Of a stretch of DNA of 64,000 nt, positions 23,392 through 32,065 are shown one piece after another. The position numbers and the translations under genes are program-made. How positions within the stretch are numbered: the first letter of the stretch is position 1; the number at the start of each line of letters is the position of its first letter. The notes beneath the pieces were generated by a model that was not told the DNA's origin, ran no database searches, and saw nothing but the letters and a program-made list of their open reading frames with translations. Source of the stretch: Trujillonella endophytica (GTDB lineage: Bacteria; Actinomycetota; Actinomycetes; Mycobacteriales; Geodermatophilaceae); contig NZ_JABGCI010000002.1 in assembly GCF_019799905.1 (NCBI RefSeq), positions 186,001 through 250,000 on the forward strand, written 5' to 3'.

Positions 23392-24339
23392 TCAGTCCCC
23401 CGCCGGGACCGCCGCGGCCAGCCGGCGCTGCGCCAGCACCTGCTCGGCGAAGGACTCCAGCCGCGCCCAGACCAGATGCCGGGTCGGGGCGAAGTTGTGC
23501 ATGTGAGCACTGCGGGGGACCATCAGCATCGCCAGGTCCGGTGCCGAGCGGAAGACACCGAGGTCGGCCAGCGGCTCCACCGTGACGTCCTGTTCGCCGT
23601 AGACCAGCAGCACGGGCACCCGGATCGCCGCGGCCTGCCGGGCCACCGCGAAGGGCTCCATGAGTTCGGCTGCGCACGCCGGCACCGTCGCGGACCGCCA
23701 TGGCGGCAGGTTCTCGCGGTCCATGTCGGCGGCGATGAACTCCGCCGGCTCCTCGTGCCAGTGGAAGCTCGCCACGAAGTCCACGTCGGCCATCGCGGCG
23801 TAGACCTCCCGCATCGACAGGCCGCGGAACGGGTGCCTGCCCGACCGCATCACCAGCCGCGTCTGGGTGAAGCTGCTGCCCAGCGCACTCACCGCGGCGA
23901 AGGTCTCGTGCGCGGCCTGCATCCAGGCGACGATGTGGCCGCCCATCGACTGGCCGGCGCCGATCGCCACCGCACCGGGGCGGGCCGGCACGGCCGCGTC
24001 GAAGGTGCCGGCCCGCAGCTGGTCGAGCACGGCGCGGACGGCGGCGTCGCCGGCGGCGGCCACCTGCGCGAAGTCCAGCGGCTGCTCCGGCACCGTGCTG
24101 TCGCCGACGCCGAGGTGGTCGACGGTGACGGTCAGCAGTCCGCGGTCGGCGTGCCAGCGCGCCTGGCTGTGGTCGGGATGGCCGTCCAGCTCCAGGTCGA
24201 AGTAGTGCCGGCCGTAGCCGCCGCCGGGGAACAGGAAGAGGACGGCGTCACCGCTCACGGTCTCGGGCAGGTAGGCGGTGACGGCGAGCGACGCGCCCCC
24301 GTCGACGTCGATGCGGCGGTCCACGCGGCGGCACGGCAT
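23392..24339 (-). CDS. Alpha/beta-hydrolase
   Basis: A 315-residue alpha/beta-hydrolase. The oxyanion segment is FLFPGGGYGRHYFD, the nucleophile elbow GAGQSMGGH (Ser near residue 130), the acid GEQDVTVEP and the His SAHMHNFAP near the C-terminus, giving a complete catalytic triad. ATG 24339 starts near the first strand. It shares an operon with the SnoaL-like gene. Esterase, epoxide hydrolase and carbon-carbon hydrolase are all possible; substrate unknown. Confidence 0.85.
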   Translation of the reverse strand: MPCRRVDRRIDVDGGASLAVTAYLPETVSGDAVLFLFPGGGYGRHYFDLELDGHPDHSQARWHADRGLLTVTVDHLGVGDSTVPEQPLDFAQVAAAGDAAVRAVLDQLRAGTFDAAVPARPGAVAIGAGQSMGGHIVAWMQAAHETFAAVSALGSSFTQTRLVMRSGRHPFRGLSMREVYAAMADVDFVASFHWHEEPAEFIAADMDRENLPPWRSATVPACAAELMEPFAVARQAAAIRVPVLLVYGEQDVTVEPLADLGVFRSAPDLAMLMVPRSAHMHNFAPTRHLVWARLESFAEQVLAQRRLAAAVPAGD

Positions 24340-24527
24340 GCGCTGATGCCTACACCACCCCGGCTACCACCGAGGTCGGGGACGTGACGCCGTCCGGCGA
24401 GAGGCTCGCCGAGCCGGCAGCAGCGACGCCGGGGAGCTGGCCCTGCCGGCCTCGCTCCGGACGCCGTCGGCAGGGCCTGCCCCGTGCGGACCGGCGCCCC
24501 CGCCTGAGCTGCGGCAGGATCCGGGCC

Positions 24528-25376
24528 ATGGACATCGGTCCCCTCGGCGTGTGGCTGTCCCATCTGCCGGAGGGCGCCGCCGGTCTCCCCCGCGCCCTGG
24601 AGGACGCCGGCTACGACGTCGTGTGGATCGCCGGCGGGATCAGCCCCGGGGTGTTCGACGTCGTCGAGCGGGTCCTGGCCGCGACCGAGCGGGTCACCGT
24701 CGGCATCGGCGTGGTCAACATCTGGATGGAGACGCCCGAGTCCGTGACCGCCGGGTGGCAGCGGTGCGAGGAGCGCTGGCCGGGCCGGCTGCTGGTGGGC
24801 CTCGGCATCAGCCACGCGCCGATCATCGACCGCTTCACCCAGCAGACCTACCGGCGGCCGCTGGCGACGATGCACGCCTTCCTCGACGCGCTCGACGCAC
24901 AGACCGACCCGCTGCCGCCGGAGCGCCGGGTGCTGGGCGCCCTCGGCCCGAAGATGCTCGGCGTGGCCGCGGAGCGGACGGCCGGCACGCACCCGTACCA
25001 CGTGGCGGTGCAGAACACGGCGGCCGCGCGGGCCGGGGTCGGACCCGGCCGGCTGGTCGCACCGGAGGTCAGCGTCGTCCTGACCTCGGACGTCGACGCG
25101 GGGCGCGCCGTCGCCCGGGAGGGTCTGGCCGGCTACCTGGGGCTGCCCAACTACACGAACAACTGGCTGCGAGCGGGCCTCACGCAGGCCGACCTGGCCG
25201 ACGGCGGCAGCGACCGCCTCGTCGACGCCCTCGTCGCGATCGGTGACCTCGACGCGGTCGCCGCACGCGTGCAGGAGCACCGGGACGCCGGCGCCGACCA
25301 CGTCTGCCTGCAGGCGCTCGGCCCCCGGTCCCACGACGCGGCCACCTACCGGGAGCTGGCCACGCTCCCCGCCTGA
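24528..25376 (+). CDS. Luciferase-like F420-dependent oxidoreductase (MSMEG_4141 type)
   Basis: A 282-residue TIM-barrel oxidoreductase of the luciferase-like monooxygenase (LLM) class that uses F420 rather than FMN. It has GVWLSHLPEGAAG, VVWIAGGISPGVF, a long NIWMETPESVTAGWQRCEERWPGRLLVGLGISH segment and TNNWLRAGL near the end. The pattern resembles the MSMEG_4141 subfamily (from memory). ATG 24528 is the first residue of the barrel; about 48 upstream codons are open but lack similarity. Substrate unknown. Confidence 0.85.
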   Translation: MDIGPLGVWLSHLPEGAAGLPRALEDAGYDVVWIAGGISPGVFDVVERVLAATERVTVGIGVVNIWMETPESVTAGWQRCEERWPGRLLVGLGISHAPIIDRFTQQTYRRPLATMHAFLDALDAQTDPLPPERRVLGALGPKMLGVAAERTAGTHPYHVAVQNTAAARAGVGPGRLVAPEVSVVLTSDVDAGRAVAREGLAGYLGLPNYTNNWLRAGLTQADLADGGSDRLVDALVAIGDLDAVAARVQEHRDAGADHVCLQALGPRSHDAATYRELATLPA

Positions 25377-25455
25377 CGCGGGCGACACCCCCACCTCGCC
25401 CCGTGCGACACCGCCGCAGTACCGGGGGCCACCTGCCCCGGGGGGACCGCAGGGC

Positions 25456-25650
25456 TCAGCTCCGGAGCGTGATCACCTCGGCCGGGCACGCGGCCGCGGC
25501 CTCCCGTGCGGCGGCCTCGTGCGCAGGGTCCGGCGAGGGGTCGAGCAGCACGACCAGGCCGTCGTCCTCGTCCTGGTCGAACAGGTCCGGCGCGGCGAGC
25601 ACGCACTGGCCGGCCCCGATGCACCGGTCCCGGTCGATCCCGACGTCCAC
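25456..25650 (-). CDS. P450-partner ferredoxin ([3Fe-4S] type)
   Basis: A 64-residue single-cluster ferredoxin. Cys ligands are in RCIGAGQC (residues 10 and 16) and ACPAEV, the C-x5-C plus CP arrangement of the three-Cys P450 reductant ferredoxins. GTG 25650 follows GGAGGGAGG. It diverges from the P450 gene at 25747 with a shared operator region, so it is most likely the electron donor of that P450. Confidence 0.88.
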   Translation of the reverse strand: MDVGIDRDRCIGAGQCVLAAPDLFDQDEDDGLVVLLDPSPDPAHEAAAREAAAACPAEVITLRS

Positions 25651-25669
25651 CGCGCCTCCCTCCTCATGG

Positions 25670-25699
25670 TGCACGACGTGCATCTGTGCACGACATGCA
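25670..25699. promoter_or_regulatory. Paired operator for ferredoxin/P450 divergent promoters
   Basis: Two similar palindromes lie in the 96-base divergent gap: TGCAC-GAC-GTGCA (25670-25682) and TGCACGACATGCA (25687-25699), 17 bases apart centre to centre. They are direct copies of a TGCACGAC unit. The TetR gene downstream of the P450 is the likely binder. Position overlaps the promoters of both genes. Confidence 0.65.
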
Positions 25700-25746
25700 C
25701 GTTCAGGCTAGCGTTCCGCCACCCACCCCGGCGGAGAGGACGGCCC

Positions 25747-27060
25747 GTGAGCACCGACAGCGCGCAGACCCAGGAGACGGCGGAGCGGGTCACGATCGAC
25801 ATCCGCCGGCCCATCGCGGCGGACATGGTGGAGCACCCGCCGGGATGCCCGTTCGACCCCGCACCCGGCCTGCTGGAGCGGCGCGGGCAGGGGGCGGTCC
25901 AGCCGTTCCGCCTGCTCACCGGCATCACCGGCTACCTCGTGACCGGGTTCGACGAGGGCCGCACCGTGCTGGCCGACCCGCGGTTCAGCGCGGACAAGAT
26001 CCGCAACCGCGAGGCGACCGCGTTCTCGGCGGAGGAGGTCGCGGCGATGGGCGCGGCGGCCGAGCGCGGCGGGTGTCCCGTCGTCTCGCCCGGCGATGCG
26101 CCGCCCCGCGGCGACGGCTACTTCATCTTCATGGACCCGCCCGAGCACACCCGGCTGCGCCGGCTGCTGACCGGCCAGTTCACCGTGCGCCGGATGCAGG
26201 CCCTGGAGTCGCGGCTGCGCGAGATCGCCGCGGAGCGGATCGAGGCGATGCGCGCCGCCGGCACCGAGGCAGACCTCGTGCCCGCCTACGCCCTGCCCAT
26301 CCCCTCGCTGATGATCTGCGAGCTGCTCGGCGTGGACGCCGGCGACCGGGAGGAGTTCCAGCACAACACCTCCGTCGGCACGAACGTCCGGGCCAGCGAG
26401 GAGGAGAAGGCCGTCGCGGGCGGCGAGCTGTACGCGTTCATCCAGCGTCTGGTCACCAGCAAGCGCGAGAACCCGGGCGACGACATCCTGTCCGGGCTCG
26501 TGCGCGCCACCGACCCGGAGCTGACCGACGCACAGCTGGTCGACATGTCACTGGTCCTGCTGGGCGCCGGCCACGAGACGACGGCGAACATGCTCAGCCT
26601 GGGTGCGCTGGCCCTGCTCTCGCACCCCGAGCAGCTGGCGGCCCTGCGCGCGGACCCGGCGCTGTTCGACAACGCCGTCGAGGAGCTCCTGCGCTACCTG
26701 AGCATCGTGCAGCTCGGCGTCACCCGGATCGCCACCGAGGACCTGACCCTGGGCGGGGTGGACATCCCGACCGGCGCCACGGTCTTCGTCGCCATGCCCG
26801 AGGTCAACCGGGACCCGGCGCACCATGCGGACCCGGACCGCTTCGACGTCACCCGGCCGCGCACCCCCCACCTGGCCTTCGGGCACGGCGTGCACCAGTG
26901 CCTGGGGCAGCAGCTGGCGCGCATCGAGATGCGCATCGGCCTCGAGGAGCTGTTCACCCGCCTGCCCGACCTGCGCCTGGCCGTGCCGGTCGAGGAGGTC
27001 CCGGTGAAGAACGAGATGCTGATCTACGGGCTGCACGCGCTGCCGGTCACCTGGGCGTGA
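25747..27060 (+). CDS. Cytochrome P450
   Basis: A 437-residue bacterial class I P450. The I-helix oxygen motif is LGAGHETTANM, the K-helix EELLRYLS (ExxR) and the haem loop FGHGVHQCLGQQLA with the thiolate Cys. The N-terminus includes PGCPFDPAPGLLERR, and the substrate-recognition loop QHNTSVGTN precedes the G helix. GTG 25747 follows GGAGAGG. It is divergent from its ferredoxin and followed 98 bases later by a TetR gene, which points to substrate-induced expression. Substrate unknown. Confidence 0.93.
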   Translation: MSTDSAQTQETAERVTIDIRRPIAADMVEHPPGCPFDPAPGLLERRGQGAVQPFRLLTGITGYLVTGFDEGRTVLADPRFSADKIRNREATAFSAEEVAAMGAAAERGGCPVVSPGDAPPRGDGYFIFMDPPEHTRLRRLLTGQFTVRRMQALESRLREIAAERIEAMRAAGTEADLVPAYALPIPSLMICELLGVDAGDREEFQHNTSVGTNVRASEEEKAVAGGELYAFIQRLVTSKRENPGDDILSGLVRATDPELTDAQLVDMSLVLLGAGHETTANMLSLGALALLSHPEQLAALRADPALFDNAVEELLRYLSIVQLGVTRIATEDLTLGGVDIPTGATVFVAMPEVNRDPAHHADPDRFDVTRPRTPHLAFGHGVHQCLGQQLARIEMRIGLEELFTRLPDLRLAVPVEEVPVKNEMLIYGLHALPVTWA

Positions 27061-27158
27061 CGGGATCCCACCCCGGCCCGCCGGCCGGCGGCCTGCGCAC
27101 CACGGGGGTGCAGGACGGACCCGCCGGGGCCGGGGTGGCACCGGGTACACAGGTCGCC

Positions 27159-27836
27159 GTGACGGTGGTCGGCAGGACGTCCGGCGACGGGACGGGCGGG
27201 ACGGGGACGTCGTCGACGGGGCGGCGGGAGCGCAAGAAGACCGCCACCCGCGCCGCGATCCGGGACGCCGCCATGCGCCTGGCGGTGCGCCACGGCGTGG
27301 AGAACGTGACCCTCGAGCAGGTCGCGGCCGAGGCCGACATCGCGCTGCGGACGTTCTTCAACTACTTCTCCAGCAAGGAGGAGGCCGTGGTGGCGGGGGC
27401 CGCCGGCGACTTCCTCGCCTTCGTCGCCGAGTTCCGCGCCCGTCCGCGGGGCGAGTCGGTCCTGCAGGCCCTCCGGGAGGCGGCGCTCGCCGTCCTCGAC
27501 CGGGCCGTCACCGACGACCGGGACCACCTCGCGGCTCTGCTGGTGATCCGGAGCGAGCGCTCGCTGGTCCCGCAGCTGCTGGCCGCCCTCGCCGCACAGG
27601 AGGACGTGCTCGCCGACGCCATCGCCGCGCGGCTCGAACCGGCCGCGGCGGCCTCGGTCTACCCGCGCCTGTGCGCGACGACCGCGCTGGCCGGGATGCG
27701 GATCGCGCTGGACCGGTGGCTGGCCGGCGCCGCGGACACGGGCGCCGTCCCCTCGTTCGCCGTGCTGCGGAGCGAGCTGGACGCCGTCCTCGGCGAGCTG
27801 GCGGCCGGGCTCGACCGGCCCGGGACGCCGGGGTGA
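27159..27836 (+). CDS. TetR/AcrR regulator of the P450 locus
   Basis: A 225-residue regulator with the TetR helix-turn-helix RAAIRDAAMRLAVRHGVENVTLEQVAAEADIALRTFFNYFSSKEEAVV (about residues 30-75). The C-terminal domain is helical (RALCATTALAGMRIALDRWL-like). An N-terminal low-complexity Gly/Thr stretch (GRTSGDGTGGTGTSSTG) makes the exact start uncertain; GTG 27159 and GTG 27114 are both possible. It lies directly after the P450 and probably binds the duplicated TGCACGAC palindromes upstream. Confidence 0.85.
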   Translation: MTVVGRTSGDGTGGTGTSSTGRRERKKTATRAAIRDAAMRLAVRHGVENVTLEQVAAEADIALRTFFNYFSSKEEAVVAGAAGDFLAFVAEFRARPRGESVLQALREAALAVLDRAVTDDRDHLAALLVIRSERSLVPQLLAALAAQEDVLADAIAARLEPAAAASVYPRLCATTALAGMRIALDRWLAGAADTGAVPSFAVLRSELDAVLGELAAGLDRPGTPG

Positions 27837-27864
27837 CCCGGGGGGCGCACGGGCGCCCCCCGGG
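27837..27864. terminator. Bidirectional terminator
   Basis: A 12-bp perfect stem (27837-27848 with 27853-27864) and 4-base loop lie immediately after the TetR stop codon and before the convergent SDR gene. Confidence 0.75.
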
Positions 27865-27872
27865 GACGCGGG

Positions 27873-28649
27873 TCAGGCGCCGAAGCGCAGGGCGCCGTCC
27901 AGCCGGATGACGTGCCCGTTGAGGTAGTCGTTCTCGGCGATCTGGTACGCCAGCTTCGCGTACTCCGCGGGGCGGCCCATCCGCTTGGGGTTGGGCACCA
28001 TCTTGCCGAACATCTCGTCGGCCTTGACCGGGTCCGGGAAGGCCGGGGTGAGGAACGTGCCGGGCGCGATGCCCATGACCCGGATGCCGGCCGGAGCGAG
28101 GTCGCGGGCGGCGGCCAGGGTGAGGGCGATGACGCCACCCTTGGCCATCGCGTAGCTGGTCTGCCCGGGCGAGGCCTCGAAGCCGGCGATGCTCGCGGTC
28201 ATGATCACGACGCCGCGCTGGTTGTCCTCCAGCGGCTCGTTGCCCTGCATCGAGGCGGCCGCGCGGGACAGCACCCGGTAGGTGGCCGTGTAGTAGTACT
28301 CGGTGGTCTGGAGGAAGGCCTCCATCGGCATCGGCTTGCCGTCGCGGGAGACGATCCGCTGGGCCGCGCCGCCGCCGGGGCCCCCGTTGACGATGACGGT
28401 GACGCGGAGCGGGCCGAGGGCCTGCGCCTTGGCGATCGCGGCGTCGACCGACTCGTCGCTGGTGACGTCGGTGTGCACGAACTCCACGCCGTCGCCGAGC
28501 TCGGCCACGATCGCGTTGGCCTTCTCCTCCGCGACGTCGGCGATGACCACCTTGAGGCCCTCGGCCGCGTACTTGCGCACGGTCTGCTCGCCGAACCCGC
28601 CGGCGCCGCCGACGACGAGTGCTGATGCTCCAGTGAGGTCCACGGTCAC
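27873..28649 (-). CDS. Short-chain dehydrogenase/reductase (type II HAD-like)
   Basis: A 258-residue classical SDR resembling 3-hydroxyacyl-CoA dehydrogenase type 2. The cofactor motif is VVGGAGGFGEQTVRKYAAEG, the mid-strand VNGGPGGG takes the place of NNAG, and the active site reads TASIAGFEASPGQTSYAMAKGG with Ser, Tyr and Lys all present. It ends with DYLNGHVIRLDGALRFGA, a typical closing strand. GTG 28649 follows GGAGAG. It may act on a fatty or aromatic acyl-CoA; context is unrelated genes. Confidence 0.88.
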   Translation of the reverse strand: MTVDLTGASALVVGGAGGFGEQTVRKYAAEGLKVVIADVAEEKANAIVAELGDGVEFVHTDVTSDESVDAAIAKAQALGPLRVTVIVNGGPGGGAAQRIVSRDGKPMPMEAFLQTTEYYYTATYRVLSRAAASMQGNEPLEDNQRGVVIMTASIAGFEASPGQTSYAMAKGGVIALTLAAARDLAPAGIRVMGIAPGTFLTPAFPDPVKADEMFGKMVPNPKRMGRPAEYAKLAYQIAENDYLNGHVIRLDGALRFGA

Positions 28650-29096
28650 TCCACTCTCCGGGACGCGTGCCACTGACGCGTCGCGGAGCGCACTGTAAGT
28701 GGCCGCGATCACGCCGGAGACGCCTCCGCCTCCCGCCGGGCGGCACCGGTGCGGCAGTCTGCCCCGCCGTCCCGCCCCGATCAGTGCCTCCGCGGGGCCG
28801 GGGAGCCGGTCCGCCCCGTGGCGCGGCCGGTCGGCGTGGGCGGGCCCGGCCCTGACCGAGGCGATCCCCCGGCGGTGCGACGGGACCGGGGACGGCGAGG
28901 CGGGCGCGGCAACCCCGGGTCGGAACGCCAGGAGCCCCGCCCACCTGCCCTCCCCCGAGGCGGTGCGCGAGGCTCCTGGTGCGTTCCCCCTGCCGCCGGT
29001 CCCCCCGTGACCCGGCGACAGGACAGACTCTGGCGGTCGCACCGCAGGGTCTGCGCGGCCGAACCGCACGATCTCCGCAAGACCCGGACGCCCCGG
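28650..29096. other. Intergenic stretch without recognisable gene
   Basis: About 450 bases upstream of the SDR gene. Open frames exist on both strands but all have low-complexity, Pro/Arg/Ala-rich translations with no family resemblance, so they look like GC-driven frames. No hairpin of note apart from the repeat that follows. Confidence 0.6.
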
Positions 29097-29153
29097 GAGC
29101 GTGTGCGCTCAGGCCGCAGTCCCGCCGCCGGAACACGGCGTGGGCGCACACGC
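29097..29153. repeat. 57-bp palindromic repeat, family 2, copy 1
   Basis: Outer arms GCGTGTGCGC and GCGCACACGC form a perfect 10-bp stem around an inner GCCGC/GCGGC-type stem. A second 57-base copy at 34710 matches in the first 26 positions with one change and in the last 11 positions exactly, with a diverged centre. It lies next to a terminator after the following gene. Confidence 0.75.
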
Positions 29154-29159
29154 ACGAAC

Positions 29160-29190
29160 GAGCCCCGCCGTCCGGAGGACGGCGGGGCTC
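29160..29190. terminator. Terminator hairpin
   Basis: Perfect 14-bp stem (29160-29173 with 29177-29190) and 3-base loop. It lies 30 bases downstream of the stop of the small protein gene (minus strand, 29221-29508) and is a likely terminator for it. Confidence 0.8.
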
Positions 29191-29220
29191 GGTGCTGCGT
29201 GGATCAGGGGACGACCGGCC

Positions 29221-29508
29221 TCATGTGCCGACGGGCGTCGTCCCGAACATCAGGACCCGGCGACCGACGTCGTAGTGCACGTCGTCGCTGGCCACCAGCA
29301 GGTCCTGCAGCGCGTCGGCGTCGTCCGGCGACAGCGTGAGGACCTCCTCCCACGCACCCTGGTCGAGCACCAGCTGCAGGGTGAAGACGCCGGGTGAGCC
29401 GGGCTCCTGGGCCACCCAGGAGAACTGGTAGTGACTGAGCTGGCGGACGCGGATGCTGTCGTCGGTGACCGGTTGCTCGACCTTCGCGGTTCTCGGCTGT
29501 TCTGCCAT
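29221..29508 (-). CDS. Small conserved hypothetical protein
   Basis: A 95-residue protein with a compact alpha/beta pattern: SIRVRQLSHYQFSWVAQEPGSPG, FTLQLVLDQGAWEEVLTLSPDDADALQDLLVASDDVHYD, VGRRVLMFG. The DDADALQDLL helix and strand-rich start suggest a folded globular protein. ATG 29508 follows AGGAG. No family recognised; genus-level conservation expected but not checked. Confidence 0.65.
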   Translation of the reverse strand: MAEQPRTAKVEQPVTDDSIRVRQLSHYQFSWVAQEPGSPGVFTLQLVLDQGAWEEVLTLSPDDADALQDLLVASDDVHYDVGRRVLMFGTTPVGT

Positions 29509-29643
29509 GAGCTAGCTCCTGACGGGAGAAGGGACCCCCACCTACCCGGAGAGGAACCCACCGTCACCGGAACCGACGACGCGCCGCGCGTCCGTCACCG
29601 CGGGCTGCCCCTCCGCACCGGTCGGTTGCAGCCGGTCGACCGG

Positions 29644-30333
29644 TCACATGTCGCGGTAGCGCTGCGCGGCGGCCAGCTTCTCGCGGAGGATCTCGGGCGT
29701 GGCCTGGCGGCCGGGGCCGGGGAACTCGGTGCCCGGCGCGAGGTAGACGCCGGCGTACGCCGCGGTGTCGCGCTGGAACCGCCAGCCCTCGGCGAGCGGG
29801 CCGACGTCGTAGGCGTCGTAACCGATCGAGTCGAGGAACTCGGTCGCCGTCCGCTTGGCCTCGGCGTCGTCGCCGGCGATCGCGATGACCGACCGCTCCG
29901 GGTGGCCGGCGGGGCGGCCCAGCGTGCGCAGGTGCTCGAAGTAGATGTTGTTGAAGCCCTTCACGACGCGAGACTCCGGCAGGTGCGCCTGGAGCAGCTC
30001 GCTGACCGTCGTCGACTCGTCGTCGAGCTCGGGGAAGTGGCCGTCGCGCTCGGGGTAGTAGTTGTTGGTGTCGATGACCACCTTGCCGCGCAGGGGCTCG
30101 ACGGGGACGTCGCGGTAGGCCTTGAGCGGGACGGTCACCACCACGAGGTCGCCGGCCGCGGCGGCCTCCTCCGGGGTCGCCGCCCGGGCGCGCGGACCGA
30201 GCTCGGCGACGAGGTCCGCGAGGGTGTCCGGCCCGCGGCGGTTGCTCAGCACGACGTCGTGGCCGGCGTCGACCGCCAGCCGCGCGAGCGTGCCGCCGAT
30301 GTGTCCGCTGCCGATGAGTCCGAGAGTCGTCAT
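29644..30333 (-). CDS. NADPH-dependent F420 reductase-like dinucleotide-binding protein
   Basis: A 229-residue Rossmann protein of the F420:NADPH-oxidoreductase/NAD(P)-binding group. It starts MTTLGLIGSGHIGGTLARLAVDAGHDVVLSNRRGP, a clear nucleotide motif with a Ser/Arg/Arg pattern that favours NADP. The KVVIDTNNYYPERDG loop and KGFNNIYFEHL follow, typical of this family. ATG 30333. It could supply reduced F420 to the luciferase-like enzymes in this window, or act as a redox-partner of unknown substrate. Confidence 0.82.
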   Translation of the reverse strand: MTTLGLIGSGHIGGTLARLAVDAGHDVVLSNRRGPDTLADLVAELGPRARAATPEEAAAAGDLVVVTVPLKAYRDVPVEPLRGKVVIDTNNYYPERDGHFPELDDESTTVSELLQAHLPESRVVKGFNNIYFEHLRTLGRPAGHPERSVIAIAGDDAEAKRTATEFLDSIGYDAYDVGPLAEGWRFQRDTAAYAGVYLAPGTEFPGPGRQATPEILREKLAAAQRYRDM

Positions 30334-30438
30334 GCCCCCCGCAAGTCGGTCGCCACGGAGGGCATTCCCGGGGCGAACGGCTCTGGCGAGCCCGCTCCCC
30401 CCGGGCCAGCCTGGGCGCCCCGAGCTCAGGAGGACGCC

Positions 30439-30726
30439 ATGCGGATGATGCTGAAGGCCGTCGTCGACACCGAGAGCGGCAACCGGGCCGTGGCGGACGG
30501 CACCGTGCAGAGGACGATCCAGGAGACGGTCGAGCGGCTGCGGCCGGAAGCCGTCTACTTCGTCGGGGACGAGGGGTGCCGCAGCCTCTGGGCGGTCATC
30601 GACATGACCGACTCCTCGCAGATGCCGGAGATCGCCGAGCCCCTGTTCCAGCTGGGCGCGCGGGTGACCATGACGCCCTGCATGAACCTCGAGGACATGC
30701 AGAAGGGCATGGCCGCGCTCGGGTGA
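30439..30726 (+). CDS. Small DUF3303-like/ferredoxin-fold protein
   Basis: A 95-residue protein: MRMMLKAVVDTESGNRAV, then VERLRPEAVYFVGDEGCRSLWAVIDMTDSSQMPEIAEPLFQLGARVTMTPCMNLEDMQKGM. This matches a small conserved bacterial family with a ferredoxin-like fold (possibly DUF3303; recall only). ATG 30439 follows AGGAGG. Function unknown. Confidence 0.7.
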   Translation: MRMMLKAVVDTESGNRAVADGTVQRTIQETVERLRPEAVYFVGDEGCRSLWAVIDMTDSSQMPEIAEPLFQLGARVTMTPCMNLEDMQKGMAALG

Positions 30727-30799
30727 GCCGGCCCGGCGAGGCGGGGACGTCCAGACGTCTGCCGTCGGATTGCAAGAGGACGCCGCCAGCGTCAGCGGC

Positions 30800-31486
30800 A
30801 TGACGACCTCGACGCACTCCCCCGCCCCGTCGCCCCGCCTGTTCGGCTGGCGCATCGCCCTCGTCGCCTCCGGCGCGGTCTCGCTGGCCGGCGGCGCCCT
30901 GCACCCGGACTCCGACGCCGCCGACCCGCTCCGCGAGGAGCTCGCCGTGATGACCGCCGACCCACGCTGGGTCCCCGGCCACTCGCTGCTGGTGCTCGGC
31001 ACGCTGCTGCTCGTCGGCGCCCTGTACATGGCCCGCCTGCAGCGGGTGTGGCCGCGGGCGACCGACCGGGCGGTCCTGGTCGCGACGGTCGCGTTCGCCC
31101 TCTACGCCGTCGAGACGGTGTTCCACCTCGCGGCGGCGGTCGACGCGGACGCGCTGCACGAGGGCCACGCGGCGCCGGTCGCGTTCACCCACATCGGGCT
31201 GGCCGCCGTGCTGTACCCCGTGAGCGGCACCGCCCTCGTCGTGGCCGCAGTCACGCTCGGCCGGGCCCTCGGCGGTCCCGCCCGGCTCGTGGCCGCGCTC
31301 GGGGTCGTCGGCGGGGTGGCGCACGCCGCCGCGGTCCCCCTCCTGCTGCTGTTCCCCGACCTGGAGGTGACGCCGCTGTTCGCCGCCTCCGGCGTGCTGA
31401 CGGCGCTATGGGCGATCGGCACCGGCGTCGTGGGCGCCCGCGGCCGGGTCCCCGCGCCCGTCCGGGAGCCGGCTCCGGTCGGCTGA
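30800..31486 (+). CDS. Six-helix integral membrane protein of unknown function
   Basis: A 228-residue hydrophobic protein with about six helices: IALVASGAVSLAGGALHP, SLLVLGTLLLVGALYMA, AVLVATVAFALYAVETVFHLAAAV, IGLAAVLYPVSGTALVVAAV, LVAALGVVGGVAHAAAVPLLLLF and LFAASGVLTALWAIGTGVVG. It ends in a Pro/Arg tail. The start at ATG 30800 is the first Met; a TTG 30 bases upstream near an AAGAGGA site is a possible longer start. No family recognised. Confidence 0.7.
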   Translation: MTTSTHSPAPSPRLFGWRIALVASGAVSLAGGALHPDSDAADPLREELAVMTADPRWVPGHSLLVLGTLLLVGALYMARLQRVWPRATDRAVLVATVAFALYAVETVFHLAAAVDADALHEGHAAPVAFTHIGLAAVLYPVSGTALVVAAVTLGRALGGPARLVAALGVVGGVAHAAAVPLLLLFPDLEVTPLFAASGVLTALWAIGTGVVGARGRVPAPVREPAPVG

Positions 31487-31582
31487 GCCACCGGGGACCG
31501 GTGGCGCCGGGCATCGCCCCGGCGCCACCGCCGCGCGTGCGGACCCCCTCCGACCCCCCGTCCCGCCCCTACGATCCGCGCC

Positions 31583-32062
31583 GTGCAGGTCACGGTCCTG
31601 GGCGGGCTCGAGGTGCTCGTCGACGGTGCCCCCGCCGACCTGGGCGGCCCCGAACCGCAGGCCCTGCTCGCCCTGCTGGTCGCGGCGGAAGGCCGGCCGG
31701 TCTCGGTACCGCACCTGGTCGACCAGATCTGGGGCGAGGAGCCGCCTGGGCGCGCCGAGGCCTCGCTGCAGTCCTACGTCGCGCGGCTGCGCAAGGAGCT
31801 GGAGCCCGCGCGGCAGGCGCGGGCCACCACCGGCCGGCTGCGCACCCGGATCTGGTGTGGTCCCACCATCGGGCCCGGGGTCTGCATCCCTCTTGCAGGT
31901 GTCTTGCACTCGCCGCTCGGCTCGAGCGGGTGCGCTGACGCGGCACTCCACTCCGGATCTCGCGGCCCCGGCGCACCCGCCCGACTCCACGACCTGCGCC
32001 TCGAGACGCAACTGAGCCCCGCCGTCGCAGAACGGCGGGGCTCAGTCCTCCGGGGGCTCTGA
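31583..32062 (+). pseudogene. Truncated SARP/AfsR-type regulator
   Basis: The first 88 residues are the DNA-binding winged helix of Streptomyces antibiotic regulatory proteins (MQVTVLGGLEVLVDGAPADL, QALLALLVAAEGRPVSVPHLVDQIWGEEPPG, SLQSYVARLRKELEP). After ARQARATTGRLRTR the frame continues without any BTAD or ATPase sequence and runs into Cys/Gly-rich, non-conserved residues and a terminator. The real family is 250-1000 residues. A deletion or rearrangement near 31850 seems to have removed the rest. Any product would be a solitary DNA-binding fragment. Confidence 0.7.
32012..32045. terminator. Terminator hairpin
   Basis: A 14-bp perfect stem, 32012-32025 with 32032-32045, and a 6-base loop lie between the SARP remnant and the convergent beta-helix gene. 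Its arm sequence resembles that of the 29160 terminator. Confidence 0.75.
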
Positions 32063-32065
32063 CTG

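Noticed and set aside
27061..27158. Continuation of the TetR frame back to 25506 as a longer protein
   Set aside because: The upstream part overlaps the P450 in another frame and has shadow-like composition.
28650..29096. Several open frames of 60-200 codons in the gap
   Set aside because: Pro/Arg/Ala-rich translations, no start signals and no similarity; treated as non-coding.
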